A stretch of 64,000 nt of DNA, taken from Mycobacterium heidelbergense. Lineage in GTDB: Bacteria; Actinomycetota; Actinomycetes; Mycobacteriales; Mycobacteriaceae. Below the pieces are notes generated by a model. The model was not told the DNA's origin and ran no database searches. It saw only the letters and a program-made list of their open reading frames with translations. The stretch covers positions 434,001 to 498,000 of the forward strand of contig NZ_AP022615.1 in assembly GCF_010730745.1 (NCBI RefSeq), read 5' to 3'. Positions within the stretch are counted from its first letter, which is position 1. Every line of letters starts with the position of its first letter. Positions 54,001-61,089 of the stretch are shown one piece after another. The translations under genes were made by a program, and so were the position numbers.

Positions 54001-55044
54001 CGCTTTGGTGCCCGTGCCATGCGCTTCAACGAGCCCGACGGTCTCGGGGCCATAGCCGGCGGCGGCATAGGCGCGACGCAGGGCCTTGGCCTGACCCGCC
54101 GGGCTTGGCGCATAGATGCTCTTCGCCCGGCCATCCGAGGATGTACCGATGCCGCGGATCACCGCGTAGATCCGATCGCCGTCGCGTTCGGCGTCGTCGA
54201 GGCGCTTGAGCGCGAGCATGGACAGCCCCTCGCCCAGCATCGTGCCGTCCGATTGATCGGAGAAGGGGCGGCAATCGCCGCTCGGCGACAGCGCAGTGAC
54301 CTTGGCAAAGCACATGAACATGAAGATGTCGTTGAAGGCATCGACGCCGCCGGCGATCACCATGTCCGATTCGCCGAGGTACAGCTCGTGCAGCCCGACC
54401 TCGAGCGCGGCCAGGGAGCTTGCACACGCCGCGTCGATCACACAGTTCGTGCCGCCGAGGTCGAAGCGGTTGGCGATTCGTCCGGCGATGACGTTGCCGA
54501 GCAGCCCGGGGAAGGTGTTCTCCTGCCACGGCGTGTAGCTGGAGGCCACCCGCTCGCTGAATGCCTCGAGCTCGCGATCGGAAAGACCGGCGGCGCGCAG
54601 CCCGCGCTCCCAGACCGGTCGGTGCAGCCGGCCACTTATGTGGGTGATTAATTCGGTACCGCCGGATGCGCCGAGTACGACGCTGACGCGTTCACGATCA
54701 ATGTGAGAAAAGTCACCGTCGGCGGCGTCCTCTAATACTTGCTGGGCGACTCGCAGTGCGAGGAGCTGGGCCGTGTCAGTCGCGGGCAAAACATTCGGTG
54801 GAATTCCGAAATCCATTGGTGAGAAATCGACGTCGGGCAAGAATCCGCCACGACTGGCGTAGACCTTGTCCGCCGCACCCGGAGAAGGGTCGTAAAAGTC
54901 GTCAATACGCCAATGCGATTCGGGAACATCGGAGAACAGGTCGACGCCCTCGACGATGTTGCGCCAGAACCGCGTGGCTTCGGGAGACCCGGGGAACAGT
55001 GCACTTACTCCGACAACCGCAACAGGAGGATGCTTGGATTCCAT
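48028..55044 (-). CDS. PfaA-like PUFA-type synthase (KS-AT-4xACP-KR-DH)
   Basis: This 2338-residue iterative synthase carries the growing chain of the Pfa complex. KS 1-470 has Cys207 (DAACASS), His342 and His383. The malonyl-transferase-type AT, about 570-880, has GHSFGE (Ser674) and AFHS near 777. A Pro/Ala/Asn linker leads to four ACPs at about 1140-1550, each with LGIDSIKRVEIL. The ketoreductase, about 1790-2060, starts VVSGGARGVT. The PKS-type DH, about 2090-2338, starts HLVDHRVQGNVVLPVV. The ATG at 55044 has a strong AAAGGAG ribosome site. Four ACPs fall within the range of known PfaA proteins. It lies between the enoyl reductase gene (550-bp gap) and pfaC (23 bp). Confidence 0.93.
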   Translation of the reverse strand: MESKHPPVAVVGVSALFPGSPEATRFWRNIVEGVDLFSDVPESHWRIDDFYDPSPGAADKVYASRGGFLPDVDFSPMDFGIPPNVLPATDTAQLLALRVAQQVLEDAADGDFSHIDRERVSVVLGASGGTELITHISGRLHRPVWERGLRAAGLSDRELEAFSERVASSYTPWQENTFPGLLGNVIAGRIANRFDLGGTNCVIDAACASSLAALEVGLHELYLGESDMVIAGGVDAFNDIFMFMCFAKVTALSPSGDCRPFSDQSDGTMLGEGLSMLALKRLDDAERDGDRIYAVIRGIGTSSDGRAKSIYAPSPAGQAKALRRAYAAAGYGPETVGLVEAHGTGTKAGDVAEFTALREVFDESGRADRQWCALGSVKSQVGHTKGAAGACGLFKTVMALHHKLLPPTIKIDQPNAGLEIEKSPFYLSTRAKPWLPDHGAPRRAAVSSFGFGGTNFHVTVEEYTGSGKRAWRYRSWDSELVVLGAPSAAALSGEAARLSASLVESNDMLSYIARSTQSAYDATQPHRLAVVADSVSTLRAMLDEAAAKLETPDLAASFGSPKGYYYSARTPGPVALLFPGQGSQYVGMGADIPQLYEAALSPWELARAQDLNADRDLHQVVWPKTAFGEDQRALQTAELTKTEWAQPGIGAHSLSLLSVIRALGIAPVAVGGHSFGEVSALCAAGVFSEEVALRIARARGVLMAQAAASSDGAMCAVAGPVEQIRALIDEWGLSVVIANHNAPDQVVLSGDSAAIDDAAPRFNAVGMKARRLDVATAFHSEIVSSAAVPFASFLENVTFGTPEVPVYANATARPYSTDAQAMRATLADQIAQPVRFAEQIQAMWQAGARTFVEVGPGGVLTNLVGKCLAGQEHSAVFLDAKGRNGVRSLWIGLAQLAAAGVPMNFESLWADYRLNDDPREREQPKLTLKINGSNYGRPQVSEEPMRRPADNDMSPNHSGHNNGHRTESETTLAPSESITPAPHVNGSAPAAQRSAPTPVTRPALPLPPAPAAYNGNGAHAGAVVPAAAGAASNGVARPVGTPAAVLDINADAVTAMITAIGALRESIDHLQALLQGTVSRTAVAAPPVAPPAMSNGASALPVPPVAPAATNGNGRPVPPAPPVAPVTSNGVAVQAVPAVSNGVSAVAVSVDLVGQMLDVVADKTGYPVEMLDLSMALEADLGIDSIKRVEILSAVQERIPGLPEVDTATMGSLVSLQEIVGYLQGLMAPASSNGVAHAASNGVAVPAVSNGVSAVAVSVDLVEQMLDVVADKTGYPVEMLDLSMALEADLGIDSIKRVEILSAVQERIPGLPEVDTATMGSLVSLQEIVGYLQGLMAPASSNGVAHAASNGVAVPAASNGVAPVAVSVDLVGQMLDVVADKTGYPVEMLDLSMALEADLGIDSIKRVEILSAVQERIPGLPEVDTATMGSLVSLQEIVGYLQGLMAPASSNGVAHAAANGVAASNGVSAVAVSVDLVGQMLDVVADKTGYPVEMLDLSMALEADLGIDSIKRVEILSAVQERIPGLPEVDTATMGSLVSLQEIVGYLQGLMAPAASNGSPPLHASPPNGSPAGGRLPFELAGAAIARYAVHAVATPASGMGMPGLYGAADVQIVATQDHPVADALAALLRTHGIEAATVTEAGADADAVIHLGGLTPTAGREETLAVNRVVFADAQRVAAKFQERGGVFVTVQDTGGTFGLLTDPGPRAWAGGIGALTKTAAQEWPNAQVKAIDIAAERHSPSVVAEHLVQELLAGGAELEVGLGSTHGRVTVAAGARQVTAHTRRIDHRDVIVVSGGARGVTAASVIALAKETRASFVLLGRTELADEPPAARGLTTDAELKRALLATAAADGQKLTPRQLEQQVQRILADREVRATLADLGAAGSRVRYAAADVRDVAQLGALLDSVRADFGPITGLVHGAGVLADAPLHKKTLDGFDRVFETKVGGLCALLDATATDALKIVCLFSSVAARSGNVGQSDYAMANEILNKVALAEQARRGPACLVRALGWGPWDSGMVTPALKAMFESRGISLIPLAGGARAFVSDVLDAETGSPEVTLGDGVVAGLPTHPMPAEGRIACVTAHVTRQPHLVDHRVQGNVVLPVVQALEWFVRMAEACRPGYRVDRLLDLRVLRGVTLHDFEQHGDLMLVRCAPVEDHPDRLTCTLSDRSGTVAHYSATAEMGWGPTVTPTMAATPRGGRLLNRETCYTNGALFHGPAFQVLEGVECQDSSATASLCGLTAAGWRGDDWATDAAALDGCLQAALVWSFERLGRKVLPLRVSEVIRYRAGALGGALRCVLSNGDAKSSRAICDLDLVDADNLVVVSLKRLELYPYGS
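50387..51640 (-). repeat. Four tandem near-identical ACP-coding repeats
   Basis: Four direct repeats encode the ACPs of the PfaA-like protein. Successive units begin at 50387, 50705, 51032 and 51359, giving periods of 318, 327 and 327 bp. The ACP cores look almost base-for-base identical, and differences concentrate in the Ala/Ser/Asn-rich linkers (SNGVAHAASNGVAVPA type). One copy reads VDLVEQML where the others read VDLVGQML. On the coding strand the units use many GAT, TTG, GTT and GGT codons, unlike the GC-ending codons around them. This suggests recent amplification or ongoing gene conversion. Copy number could be miscounted in short-read assemblies. Confidence 0.93.
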
Positions 55045-55594
55045 AAATCTCCTTTGCACGATTTGGCCGATCAACAGTCATTTGTTGACCTGCATCACAT
55101 CAAAAGGCTGGCCGTCGAGGATTTTGGCGTCGTTGACCAGCCGAGACAGCTCCAGCGCTTGCCTGGACGCTATCAGAACGACGACTCCTGTACTGACGAA
55201 TCGTCAATACCGATGGATTGAGCTTCGGGCAATCATTGACCTGTGAGCTTCCTGGCCCGCCGCGGGCGGTCGCGGCGACTGCCGGCCCGCGGATAGCCGT
55301 GCGCGCGCCCACCCGGCGCCACCGAGTTTTGCGCCCACTCGCACCCTGCCGGCGCCGTCACCGCCTCCCCATACGCGGTCACCGGGGCGGCGCGAACGGC
55401 GTTCCACTCCGAGCGTACGATCGGTTTTCTCATTCGCCCTTTTATTACCCGCCCACCCTTCGGTGATTAATTCCCGCAATGCGCAAAGAAGATTTCCAAA
55501 ATGCGCAATCCGGTCCACGGATAATGGACACGAAAGCATGAAAGTGAACACAATCCAACTCAACCAAGAAAGGTACGGCGGGGACCCCAATACG
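55045..55594. promoter_or_regulatory. Spacer upstream of pfaA with a 22-bp-spaced direct repeat
   Basis: This 550-bp gap between the pfaD-like and pfaA-like genes is the only long non-coding stretch in the pfa unit, so an internal promoter is likely. AATGCGCAA occurs at 55478-55486 and again at 55500-55508, exactly 22 bp apart (about two helical turns); each contains the palindrome TGCGCA. This is a reasonable operator candidate. On the minus strand, 55203-55078 is an open stretch without a start codon ending KILDGQPFDVMQVNK, perhaps a gene fragment. No gene is supported. Confidence 0.35.
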
Positions 55595-57343
55595 CTACAA
55601 GGACAACGGGCGCGGAATATAGCCGAACGCGGACGCCGGGACGGGTATCCCGCACTTGCGCGCCTGCTGGGCGCGGCTGATTTGAGTGGCGCCTTCGAGC
55701 AGGTTAAGCGCCACTTGGACGACGTTGCGGTTTTCGCACTGCTCCAGATAGCTACCTGCCACCCAGGTGTTGAAGGCCCCCATGGATGGACCACACCAGA
55801 TCTGGTAGTCGAGGACACGATCGGGTTCGCCGTCGATCGCCCACCGGCTTGATTTGCCGAGGTACCAACGGAATATCAACCCCATCTGATACTTCGGGTC
55901 CCGGGTCGCGAGCTCGAGCACCCCGGGGTCGCGCTGTGCCCAGTATTGCTGCGTTTCCGACCAGACCTCGTCGAGGGATTTGCCGAAGAACTTTTCCAGC
56001 TCGGCCCCGTGTTTGCGCGCGACATCGGTCACGCTCGGGTGGCCGGCATACCACTCGTAGAGCTTCCTCGCGCGCGGCCCGAACATCGACCCACGCTTGA
56101 GTACCTGCAGGTTCACGCCCATCTCGAACATGTCGGAGGCCGGCGCCATCATCACGTCCGCCACTCCGGCTTTAGCGAGCATCGCTCGCGCGTGGGGCGA
56201 AAGCCCCGACTCGACGCACGATTGGTTGACCGAGCCGGTCAGCACGTACGCGGCCCCCATCGCGAAGGCGCCGGCGACCGACTGGGGCGTGCCGATGCCA
56301 CCGGCGGCGCCCACGCGCACCCGGAAGCCCAGGCGGTGCTGTCGGGCCAGCTGGTCGCGCAGCATCACGATCTCCGAGAAAAGCGCCGGTAGCGGTCGGT
56401 TGTCGGTGTGGCCGCCGCTGTCGGCCTCGACCGTGATGTCTTCGGCGACCGGCACATGCCGCGCAAGCTCAGCCTCTCGTGGCGTCACCTTGCCGGCGGC
56501 CACCAGCGCCGAGACCAGAGCCTCCGGCGCGGGTTGCATGAACAACCGGGCGACCTCGGGGCGCGACACCTTCGCCATCACGTGGTTCTTGCGGACGATG
56601 GCGCCCGTCGGATCGGTCGACAGGCCCGACAAGGCGTAGTGCACGACCGCGGGGGTCAGCTTCATGAACGCCGAGGCCTCGACGATCTGGACGCCTCTCT
56701 CGATGAACAGCTCCGCGACACGCGCCTCGAGCGCGGCTTCGTTGGGCGAGTGGATCAGGTTCGCGCCCCAGGCAAGCCCGGTTCGACCCGCCAACCTCGT
56801 CTGGATCTCGGCCAGACCGCGCTCCACGCCGGCGTACGAGAGGCCGCCCGCGCCGAAGAAGCCCAGCATCCCCGCCTCCGCGACCGCCACCACCAGCTCG
56901 GGCGTGGCGATGCCGTTGGCCATGGCCCCGGTGACGTACGGAAAGCGGAGCCCGTGCGCCTCGCAGAACTCACGGTCACCCAACCATTCCGGGTAGGTCG
57001 GAGGCAGGATCCCGACCAGCGATACGTCGGACTCGCCGGTACCTATCAGCTCGCCGCCCATGGCAAGGCCCAGTTGCCCCGTGGCCTCCTCGCGGACCAC
57101 GTGAACCGGGTGCCGCACATATTGCAGGAGGTGGGTGATGTCTTGTGAGGCAAACGCCGGGGGCACGGTGCTCGGGCGCCACCCGCCCAGAACCGGGCCA
57201 GCCTCGGCGTGCTGCCCCAATACTGCGGTGGGTCGCTCGTTCACTGCCAATTTCCCCTCAAACGTCAGTGCTGACGGGTTGCCTAGGTGGCCGAATACCT
57301 TATCAACCGAATCCAGCACGATTTTGTCACGAACCAGCACCAT
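55595..57343 (-). CDS. PfaD-like enoyl reductase of the PUFA-type synthase
   Basis: This 582-residue FMN-dependent enoyl reductase has a nitronate-monooxygenase-like TIM barrel and is the stand-alone ER of Pfa complexes. Motifs include VTGAMANGIATPELVVAVAE with FFGAGGL, then EADSGGHTDNRPL and RVGAAGGIGTPQSVAGAF, the glycine-rich flavin and phosphate sites. The N-terminal 100 residues and the C-terminal half (EWYAGHPSVTD to FNTWVAGSYLE) are specific to PfaD-type proteins. The ATG at 57343 was chosen; a TTG lies three codons upstream. It is the first gene of the pfa set, 90 bp below coaD and on the same strand. Enoyl reductase first matches pfa1 of terrestrial myxobacteria, whereas marine clusters put pfaD last. 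Confidence 0.92.
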   Translation of the reverse strand: MVLVRDKIVLDSVDKVFGHLGNPSALTFEGKLAVNERPTAVLGQHAEAGPVLGGWRPSTVPPAFASQDITHLLQYVRHPVHVVREEATGQLGLAMGGELIGTGESDVSLVGILPPTYPEWLGDREFCEAHGLRFPYVTGAMANGIATPELVVAVAEAGMLGFFGAGGLSYAGVERGLAEIQTRLAGRTGLAWGANLIHSPNEAALEARVAELFIERGVQIVEASAFMKLTPAVVHYALSGLSTDPTGAIVRKNHVMAKVSRPEVARLFMQPAPEALVSALVAAGKVTPREAELARHVPVAEDITVEADSGGHTDNRPLPALFSEIVMLRDQLARQHRLGFRVRVGAAGGIGTPQSVAGAFAMGAAYVLTGSVNQSCVESGLSPHARAMLAKAGVADVMMAPASDMFEMGVNLQVLKRGSMFGPRARKLYEWYAGHPSVTDVARKHGAELEKFFGKSLDEVWSETQQYWAQRDPGVLELATRDPKYQMGLIFRWYLGKSSRWAIDGEPDRVLDYQIWCGPSMGAFNTWVAGSYLEQCENRNVVQVALNLLEGATQISRAQQARKCGIPVPASAFGYIPRPLSL

Positions 57344-57372
57344 ACGGGTCAAAACGTCTCATTGGTTGCTCT

Positions 57373-57402
57373 GCCCCCATTGAGGGGCGGCCATTTCGGC
57401 CG
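57373..57402 (-). terminator. Two small hairpins between coaD and pfaD
   Basis: In the 90-bp gap, GCCCCCATTGAGGGGC (57373-57388) and CGGCCATTTCGGCCG (57388-57402) can each fold with 5-bp GC stems, one after the other. They could attenuate read-through from the coaD operon into the pfa genes. There is no T-tract, so intrinsic termination is doubtful. Confidence 0.25.
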
Positions 57403-57433
57403 TTCCGGCGTGGTGATCGCACGGCCGGCAGAC

Positions 57434-57910
57434 TCAGCCGGACAGCTTCTCGCGTAGCCGGCGGTTCACCGGTTCGGGCAGCAGCTCCGACACGTCGCCG
57501 CCGAGTAGCGCGACCTCCTTGGCCAACGACGACGACACGAACGAGTACTGCGGCGCGGTCGCGACGAAGAAGGTGTCGACGCCGGCGATGTGCTTGTTCA
57601 TCTGCGCCATCTGCAGCTCGTATTCGAAATCGGTGCCGGTGCGCAGGCCCTTCACGATGGCGGTCATCCCGCGCGACGTGACGAAGTCGACCACCAGGCC
57701 CTGCCCTACCTCCACCCGCAGGTTGGGCAGGTGTGTCGTCGACTCCTCGATCATCGCGATGCGCTCGCCGAGGTCGAACATGCCCTTTTTGGCGGGGTTG
57801 GTCAGGATCGCGACCACCACCTCGTCGAACTGGGCCGAGGCGCGCTCGAAGACGTCGATGTGGCCCAACGTCACGGGGTCGAACGACCCGGGGCATACCG
57901 CGCCAGCCAT
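57434..57910 (-). CDS. coaD: Phosphopantetheine adenylyltransferase
   Basis: This enzyme catalyses the penultimate step of coenzyme A synthesis: ATP plus 4'-phosphopantetheine gives dephospho-CoA. The 158-residue protein starts MAGAVCPGSFDPVTLGH, carrying the nucleotidyltransferase TxGH motif, and has KGLRTGTDFEYELQMAQMN and the ATP-site YSFVSSSLAKE. Length and sequence match Rv2965c. I chose ATG 57910; the upstream open frame lacks homology. It follows rsmD by 23 bp in the same direction and probably shares its transcript. Confidence 0.96.
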   Translation of the reverse strand: MAGAVCPGSFDPVTLGHIDVFERASAQFDEVVVAILTNPAKKGMFDLGERIAMIEESTTHLPNLRVEVGQGLVVDFVTSRGMTAIVKGLRTGTDFEYELQMAQMNKHIAGVDTFFVATAPQYSFVSSSLAKEVALLGGDVSELLPEPVNRRLREKLSG

Positions 57911-57933
57911 GACGAATGACGGTACACGGTGGG

Positions 57934-58488
57934 TCACAGCCGTTGGGCGAGCTCCAAACGGGTGTCGCCGTAGACACGCTCGGGCCATGACGACCAGCCC
58001 GCCGGCCACGTCACCGCCGCTCCGGCGGCCGCCCGCTCCACCGCCGCGACGGTGCCCTCGCGCACCCAGCCATGGGTGGCCAGGGCGGCCAGGACGGCGT
58101 TCACCTCGGCGGCGTCGACGTCGTACGGCGGGTCGGCGAGCACCAGGTCCACCGGGGACGCCGCGCCGGCCGCCAGGACGGCCGTCACCGCGCCGCGGCG
58201 CAGCGTCGCACCGGGCAGGCCCAGGGCCGCGATGTTGCGCTCGATGACGGCCGCGGTGCGCTGGTCGGACTCCACGAACAGCGCCGACGCGGCCCCGCGC
58301 GACAGCGCCTCGAGACCCAGCGCGCCCGAACCGGCGTAGAGGTCGAGCACCGCCAGGCCGGTCAGATCCCGTCGCGCCGTCAGGATGTTGAAAAGCGATT
58401 CGCGTACCCGGTCGGTGGTCGGCCTGGTCCCCCGCGGCGGGACGGCGATGCGCCGGCCCCCGGCGACGCCGCCGATGATCCGCGTCAC
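57934..58488 (-). CDS. rsmD: 16S rRNA m2G966 methyltransferase RsmD
   Basis: This is an S-adenosylmethionine-dependent methyltransferase for G966 of 16S rRNA. The 184-residue protein starts at GTG 58488 (MTRIIGGVAGGRRI). It has the SAM motif DLYAGSGALGLEALSRGA and the catalytic DPPY motif typical of N-methyltransferases. The orthologue is Rv2966c. It lies 10 bp below the VKOR gene; in M. tuberculosis the pyruvate carboxylase gene sits in that gap and is missing here. Confidence 0.95.
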   Translation of the reverse strand: MTRIIGGVAGGRRIAVPPRGTRPTTDRVRESLFNILTARRDLTGLAVLDLYAGSGALGLEALSRGAASALFVESDQRTAAVIERNIAALGLPGATLRRGAVTAVLAAGAASPVDLVLADPPYDVDAAEVNAVLAALATHGWVREGTVAAVERAAAGAAVTWPAGWSSWPERVYGDTRLELAQRL

Positions 58489-58498
58489 CGGCGGACCC

Positions 58499-59134
58499 TC
58501 ACAGCAGCGTCGACCAGTAGTTCCAGAACCGCGCCACGATCAGCAGGAACACCGCCGTGAACCACAGCGCGGCGACCGACCACCGCCACTGGTACAGCAC
58601 CCACGCCGGGCCGGATCGGCCTCGCCGCGGCGCCGGGCGGAACGCGATCGGCGCGGCCACCACCAGCAGCGAGATGGTGACCACCCAGACCACCATGCAG
58701 TACGGGCACAACGCGCCGATGCGGTACAGGCTCTGGAAGATCAGCCAGTGCACGAACACCGAGCCGATCAGGATCCCGCCCGTCAACGCAACCCAATACC
58801 ATTGGGGCAGAGTCACTTTCGCCACGGCCAGCACGCCGGTGACGACCACCACGGTGAAGCCCACCAGGCCCAGCAGCGGGTTGGGGAATCCCAGGACCGA
58901 CGCCTGCGGTGTCACCATCACCGAGCCGCACGACACGATCGGGTTGATGTTGCACGACGGCACGTACGACGGGTTGAGCAGGATTTCGATCTTCTCCACC
59001 GTCAGGGCCAGCGAGGCGGCCAGGCCGATCGCGCCGGCGATCAGCACCCACCACGCGCTGGGCGCGGGCACCCGCGCCCCGGGATGCGAATCCGGTGTCA
59101 GGTCGGCGGTGTGCGCTGACACCGGGGCGGTCAC
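58499..59134 (-). CDS. Vitamin K epoxide reductase family protein (VKOR)
   Basis: This 211-residue membrane protein reoxidises the periplasmic disulfide-forming DsbA, passing electrons to menaquinone. It has five hydrophobic helices, the redox CPYC pair (Cys143, Cys146), and the loop cysteines Cys61 and Cys69. The orthologue is Rv2968c. The GTG start at 59134 overlaps the stop of the DsbA-like gene as GTGA, so the enzyme and its substrate are translationally coupled. Confidence 0.94.
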   Translation of the reverse strand: MTAPVSAHTADLTPDSHPGARVPAPSAWWVLIAGAIGLAASLALTVEKIEILLNPSYVPSCNINPIVSCGSVMVTPQASVLGFPNPLLGLVGFTVVVVTGVLAVAKVTLPQWYWVALTGGILIGSVFVHWLIFQSLYRIGALCPYCMVVWVVTISLLVVAAPIAFRPAPRRGRSGPAWVLYQWRWSVAALWFTAVFLLIVARFWNYWSTLL

Positions 59135-59898
59135 GATGCGGCCGCGGGAGCGACGGCGGTGTCGATGCCGGGCACGTCGCCCACGATGCTTTTGATCTTG
59201 CTGACCAGCGCGTCGGGCGTCGACGGCTGGTACTCGTCGCCGTTGATCTTGATGGTCGGGGTCGCGTTGATGTGCGCGGCCGCCGCCTCACCGGAGACCC
59301 TGGCAAGGTACTTGCCGCCGTTGACGCAGTCCGGGACCTTGCCCACGACGCCGGCTTCACGGGCGAGTTCGATCAGCCTCGCGTTGTCGGGGAAGCTGGT
59401 GCCGCGCTCGTCGGGCTGGATGTTGGTGCTGAAGAGCGCGGTATGGAACCGGCGGAACGCGTCGGTGGATTCGTCGGCGACGCAGAGGGCCGCCGCCCCC
59501 GCGCGCGACGAATAGTTCTGGTTCTTCGGGCTGTCGAGGATCGACACCATCGAGTAGTCGGCCGCGATGGCGCCGCTGTCGATGAGCTTGGACACCGTCG
59601 GCCCGAAGGTGCGCTCGAAATTGCCGCAGGCCGGGCACAGGAAGTCCTCGTAGAAGGAGACGACGGCCTTCGGGTTGCTCGTCCCGGGCTGGGTGACCAG
59701 TTTGCCCGACGTCACCCGCACCGTGTCGCCGGCGCCGGTGGCGGCGTCCTTCTTGTGATGCGACGTCACGATGTAGAAGACGAGCGCGACGGCGAAGATC
59801 ACGATGAACGCGGTGCCGCCGATCTGGACCAGCCGGCCGGATTTGCCGCCGGCCGACGTCACATCGAATCGCGGGGGGCGCTTGGGTTTGTCGGCCAC
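59131..59898 (-). CDS. DsbA-like membrane-anchored thiol oxidoreductase
   Basis: This 255-residue protein has an N-terminal signal anchor (about 26-45) and an exported thioredoxin-like domain. The active-site pair is CPAC (Cys88, Cys91), and the cis-Pro loop is NATPTIKING. Two more cysteines (in ALCVADES and PDCVNGG) can form the second disulfide described for mycobacterial DsbA. It inserts disulfides in exported proteins and is recycled by the coupled VKOR. The orthologue is Rv2969c. Confidence 0.94.
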   Translation of the reverse strand: MADKPKRPPRFDVTSAGGKSGRLVQIGGTAFIVIFAVALVFYIVTSHHKKDAATGAGDTVRVTSGKLVTQPGTSNPKAVVSFYEDFLCPACGNFERTFGPTVSKLIDSGAIAADYSMVSILDSPKNQNYSSRAGAAALCVADESTDAFRRFHTALFSTNIQPDERGTSFPDNARLIELAREAGVVGKVPDCVNGGKYLARVSGEAAAAHINATPTIKINGDEYQPSTPDALVSKIKSIVGDVPGIDTAVAPAAAS

Positions 59899-59988
59899 GG
59901 GTTCGCTGATCCTTCGGTGCTGGGCTTGTCCGGCGGTCGGACAAAGTTCTCTCGGGGCCTCTAGAGTACCGGCGTTCCCCCCGGCAAA

Positions 59989-61089
59989 TCAGATCCGGCT
60001 CAGGTGGGCGCGCAGGGCGGAGATCAGCTCGCCGGTCGCGACGGCGCTGTCGCCGCCCAGCTGAAACAGATTGGCGAAGCCATGGGTCAGCGAACCCAGG
60101 TACCGCAGGTCCACGGCGGTGCCGGCGGCCCGCAACGCCGCCGCGTAGCTCTCGCCTTCGTCGCGCAACGGGTCGAAACCCGCGACCGCGATCAGCGCGG
60201 GCGCCAGCCCGGACAGCGACTCGGCCAGCAGGGGCGACACCCGCGGGTCCGACCGGTCCAGATCCGACCGCCTCAGGTATTGGGACTCGAACCAGTCGAT
60301 GTCCCGTTTGGTCAGCACAAAGCCGCGGGAGAACAGGCTCAGCGACCGGGTCTGCGCCGTGAAGTCGGTCCGCGGGTAGAGCAGCCATTGCAGCACCGGG
60401 GTCGGGCCCCCCGTGGTCCGGGCGTCGTCGCGCGCCCGTTGACACACGACGGCGGCCAGGTTGCCGCCCGCGCTGTCTCCACCCACCGCGACGCGCCCGG
60501 GCGTCGCGCCCAGCTCGCCGGCGTGCTCGTGGGCCCACCGGAACGCCGCGTAGGCATCCTCGACGGCGGCCGGGGCCGGATGCTCGGGAGCCAGCCGGTA
60601 GTCGATCGACAACACGTGGATGCCGGCGTCACGGCACGTCAACCGGCACAGCGTGTCGTGGGTGTCCAGGTCGCCGAGCGCCCAGCCGCCGCCGTGGTAG
60701 AAGACCAGCAGGGGCGCGGCACCGCCGTCGGCCGGGCGATAGTGCCGCGCCGCGAGGTCACCGGCCGGTCCCGGCAGCGTCAGGTCGTCGACCTCGACGT
60801 GAACCTGCGGACCGGGCAGTCCCACCGTCGTCTCGCGCATCCGGGCCCGCGACGCCCCCGGATCGTCGTCGGCGACCAGCCCGTCGATGCCGACGGCGTG
60901 CAGGCCCGTCAGCACCAACTGCAACGTGGGGTCGAGGGTGTTGCCGTCGATGATGACCGAACGACCACGGACCAGCCCCCGCCTGACGGCGGTCGGGATC
61001 CACGGAATGACCTGGGCGCCCGCGGTGGTGACCGCGCCCTGCAGGCGACTGGTCCACCGCGTCGGCGCGTCTGGCGGACTCGTGGTCAT
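59989..61089 (-). CDS. lipN: LipN, hormone-sensitive-lipase family esterase
   Basis: This 366-residue alpha/beta hydrolase hydrolyses short-chain esters or lipids. It has the oxyanion-hole motif HGGG (132-135) and the nucleophile elbow GDSAGG with Ser206. The Asp is in AGFDPLRDEG and the His in SLTHGFANLF, so all catalytic positions are present. The orthologue is Rv2970c. It is transcribed toward dsbA and faces the aldo-keto reductase across a 339-bp spacer that contains a gene remnant. Confidence 0.94.
   Translation of the reverse strand: MTTSPPDAPTRWTSRLQGAVTTAGAQVIPWIPTAVRRGLVRGRSVIIDGNTLDPTLQLVLTGLHAVGIDGLVADDDPGASRARMRETTVGLPGPQVHVEVDDLTLPGPAGDLAARHYRPADGGAAPLLVFYHGGGWALGDLDTHDTLCRLTCRDAGIHVLSIDYRLAPEHPAPAAVEDAYAAFRWAHEHAGELGATPGRVAVGGDSAGGNLAAVVCQRARDDARTTGGPTPVLQWLLYPRTDFTAQTRSLSLFSRGFVLTKRDIDWFESQYLRRSDLDRSDPRVSPLLAESLSGLAPALIAVAGFDPLRDEGESYAAALRAAGTAVDLRYLGSLTHGFANLFQLGGDSAVATGELISALRAHLSRI

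Noticed and set aside
40607..57343. Mobile-element borders (insertion sequences, att sites, tRNA) around the pfa genes
   Set aside because: I looked at both edges (permease/FAAL spacer and coaD gap) and saw no transposase, terminal inverted repeats or tRNA. Horizontal origin stays an inference from gene content.
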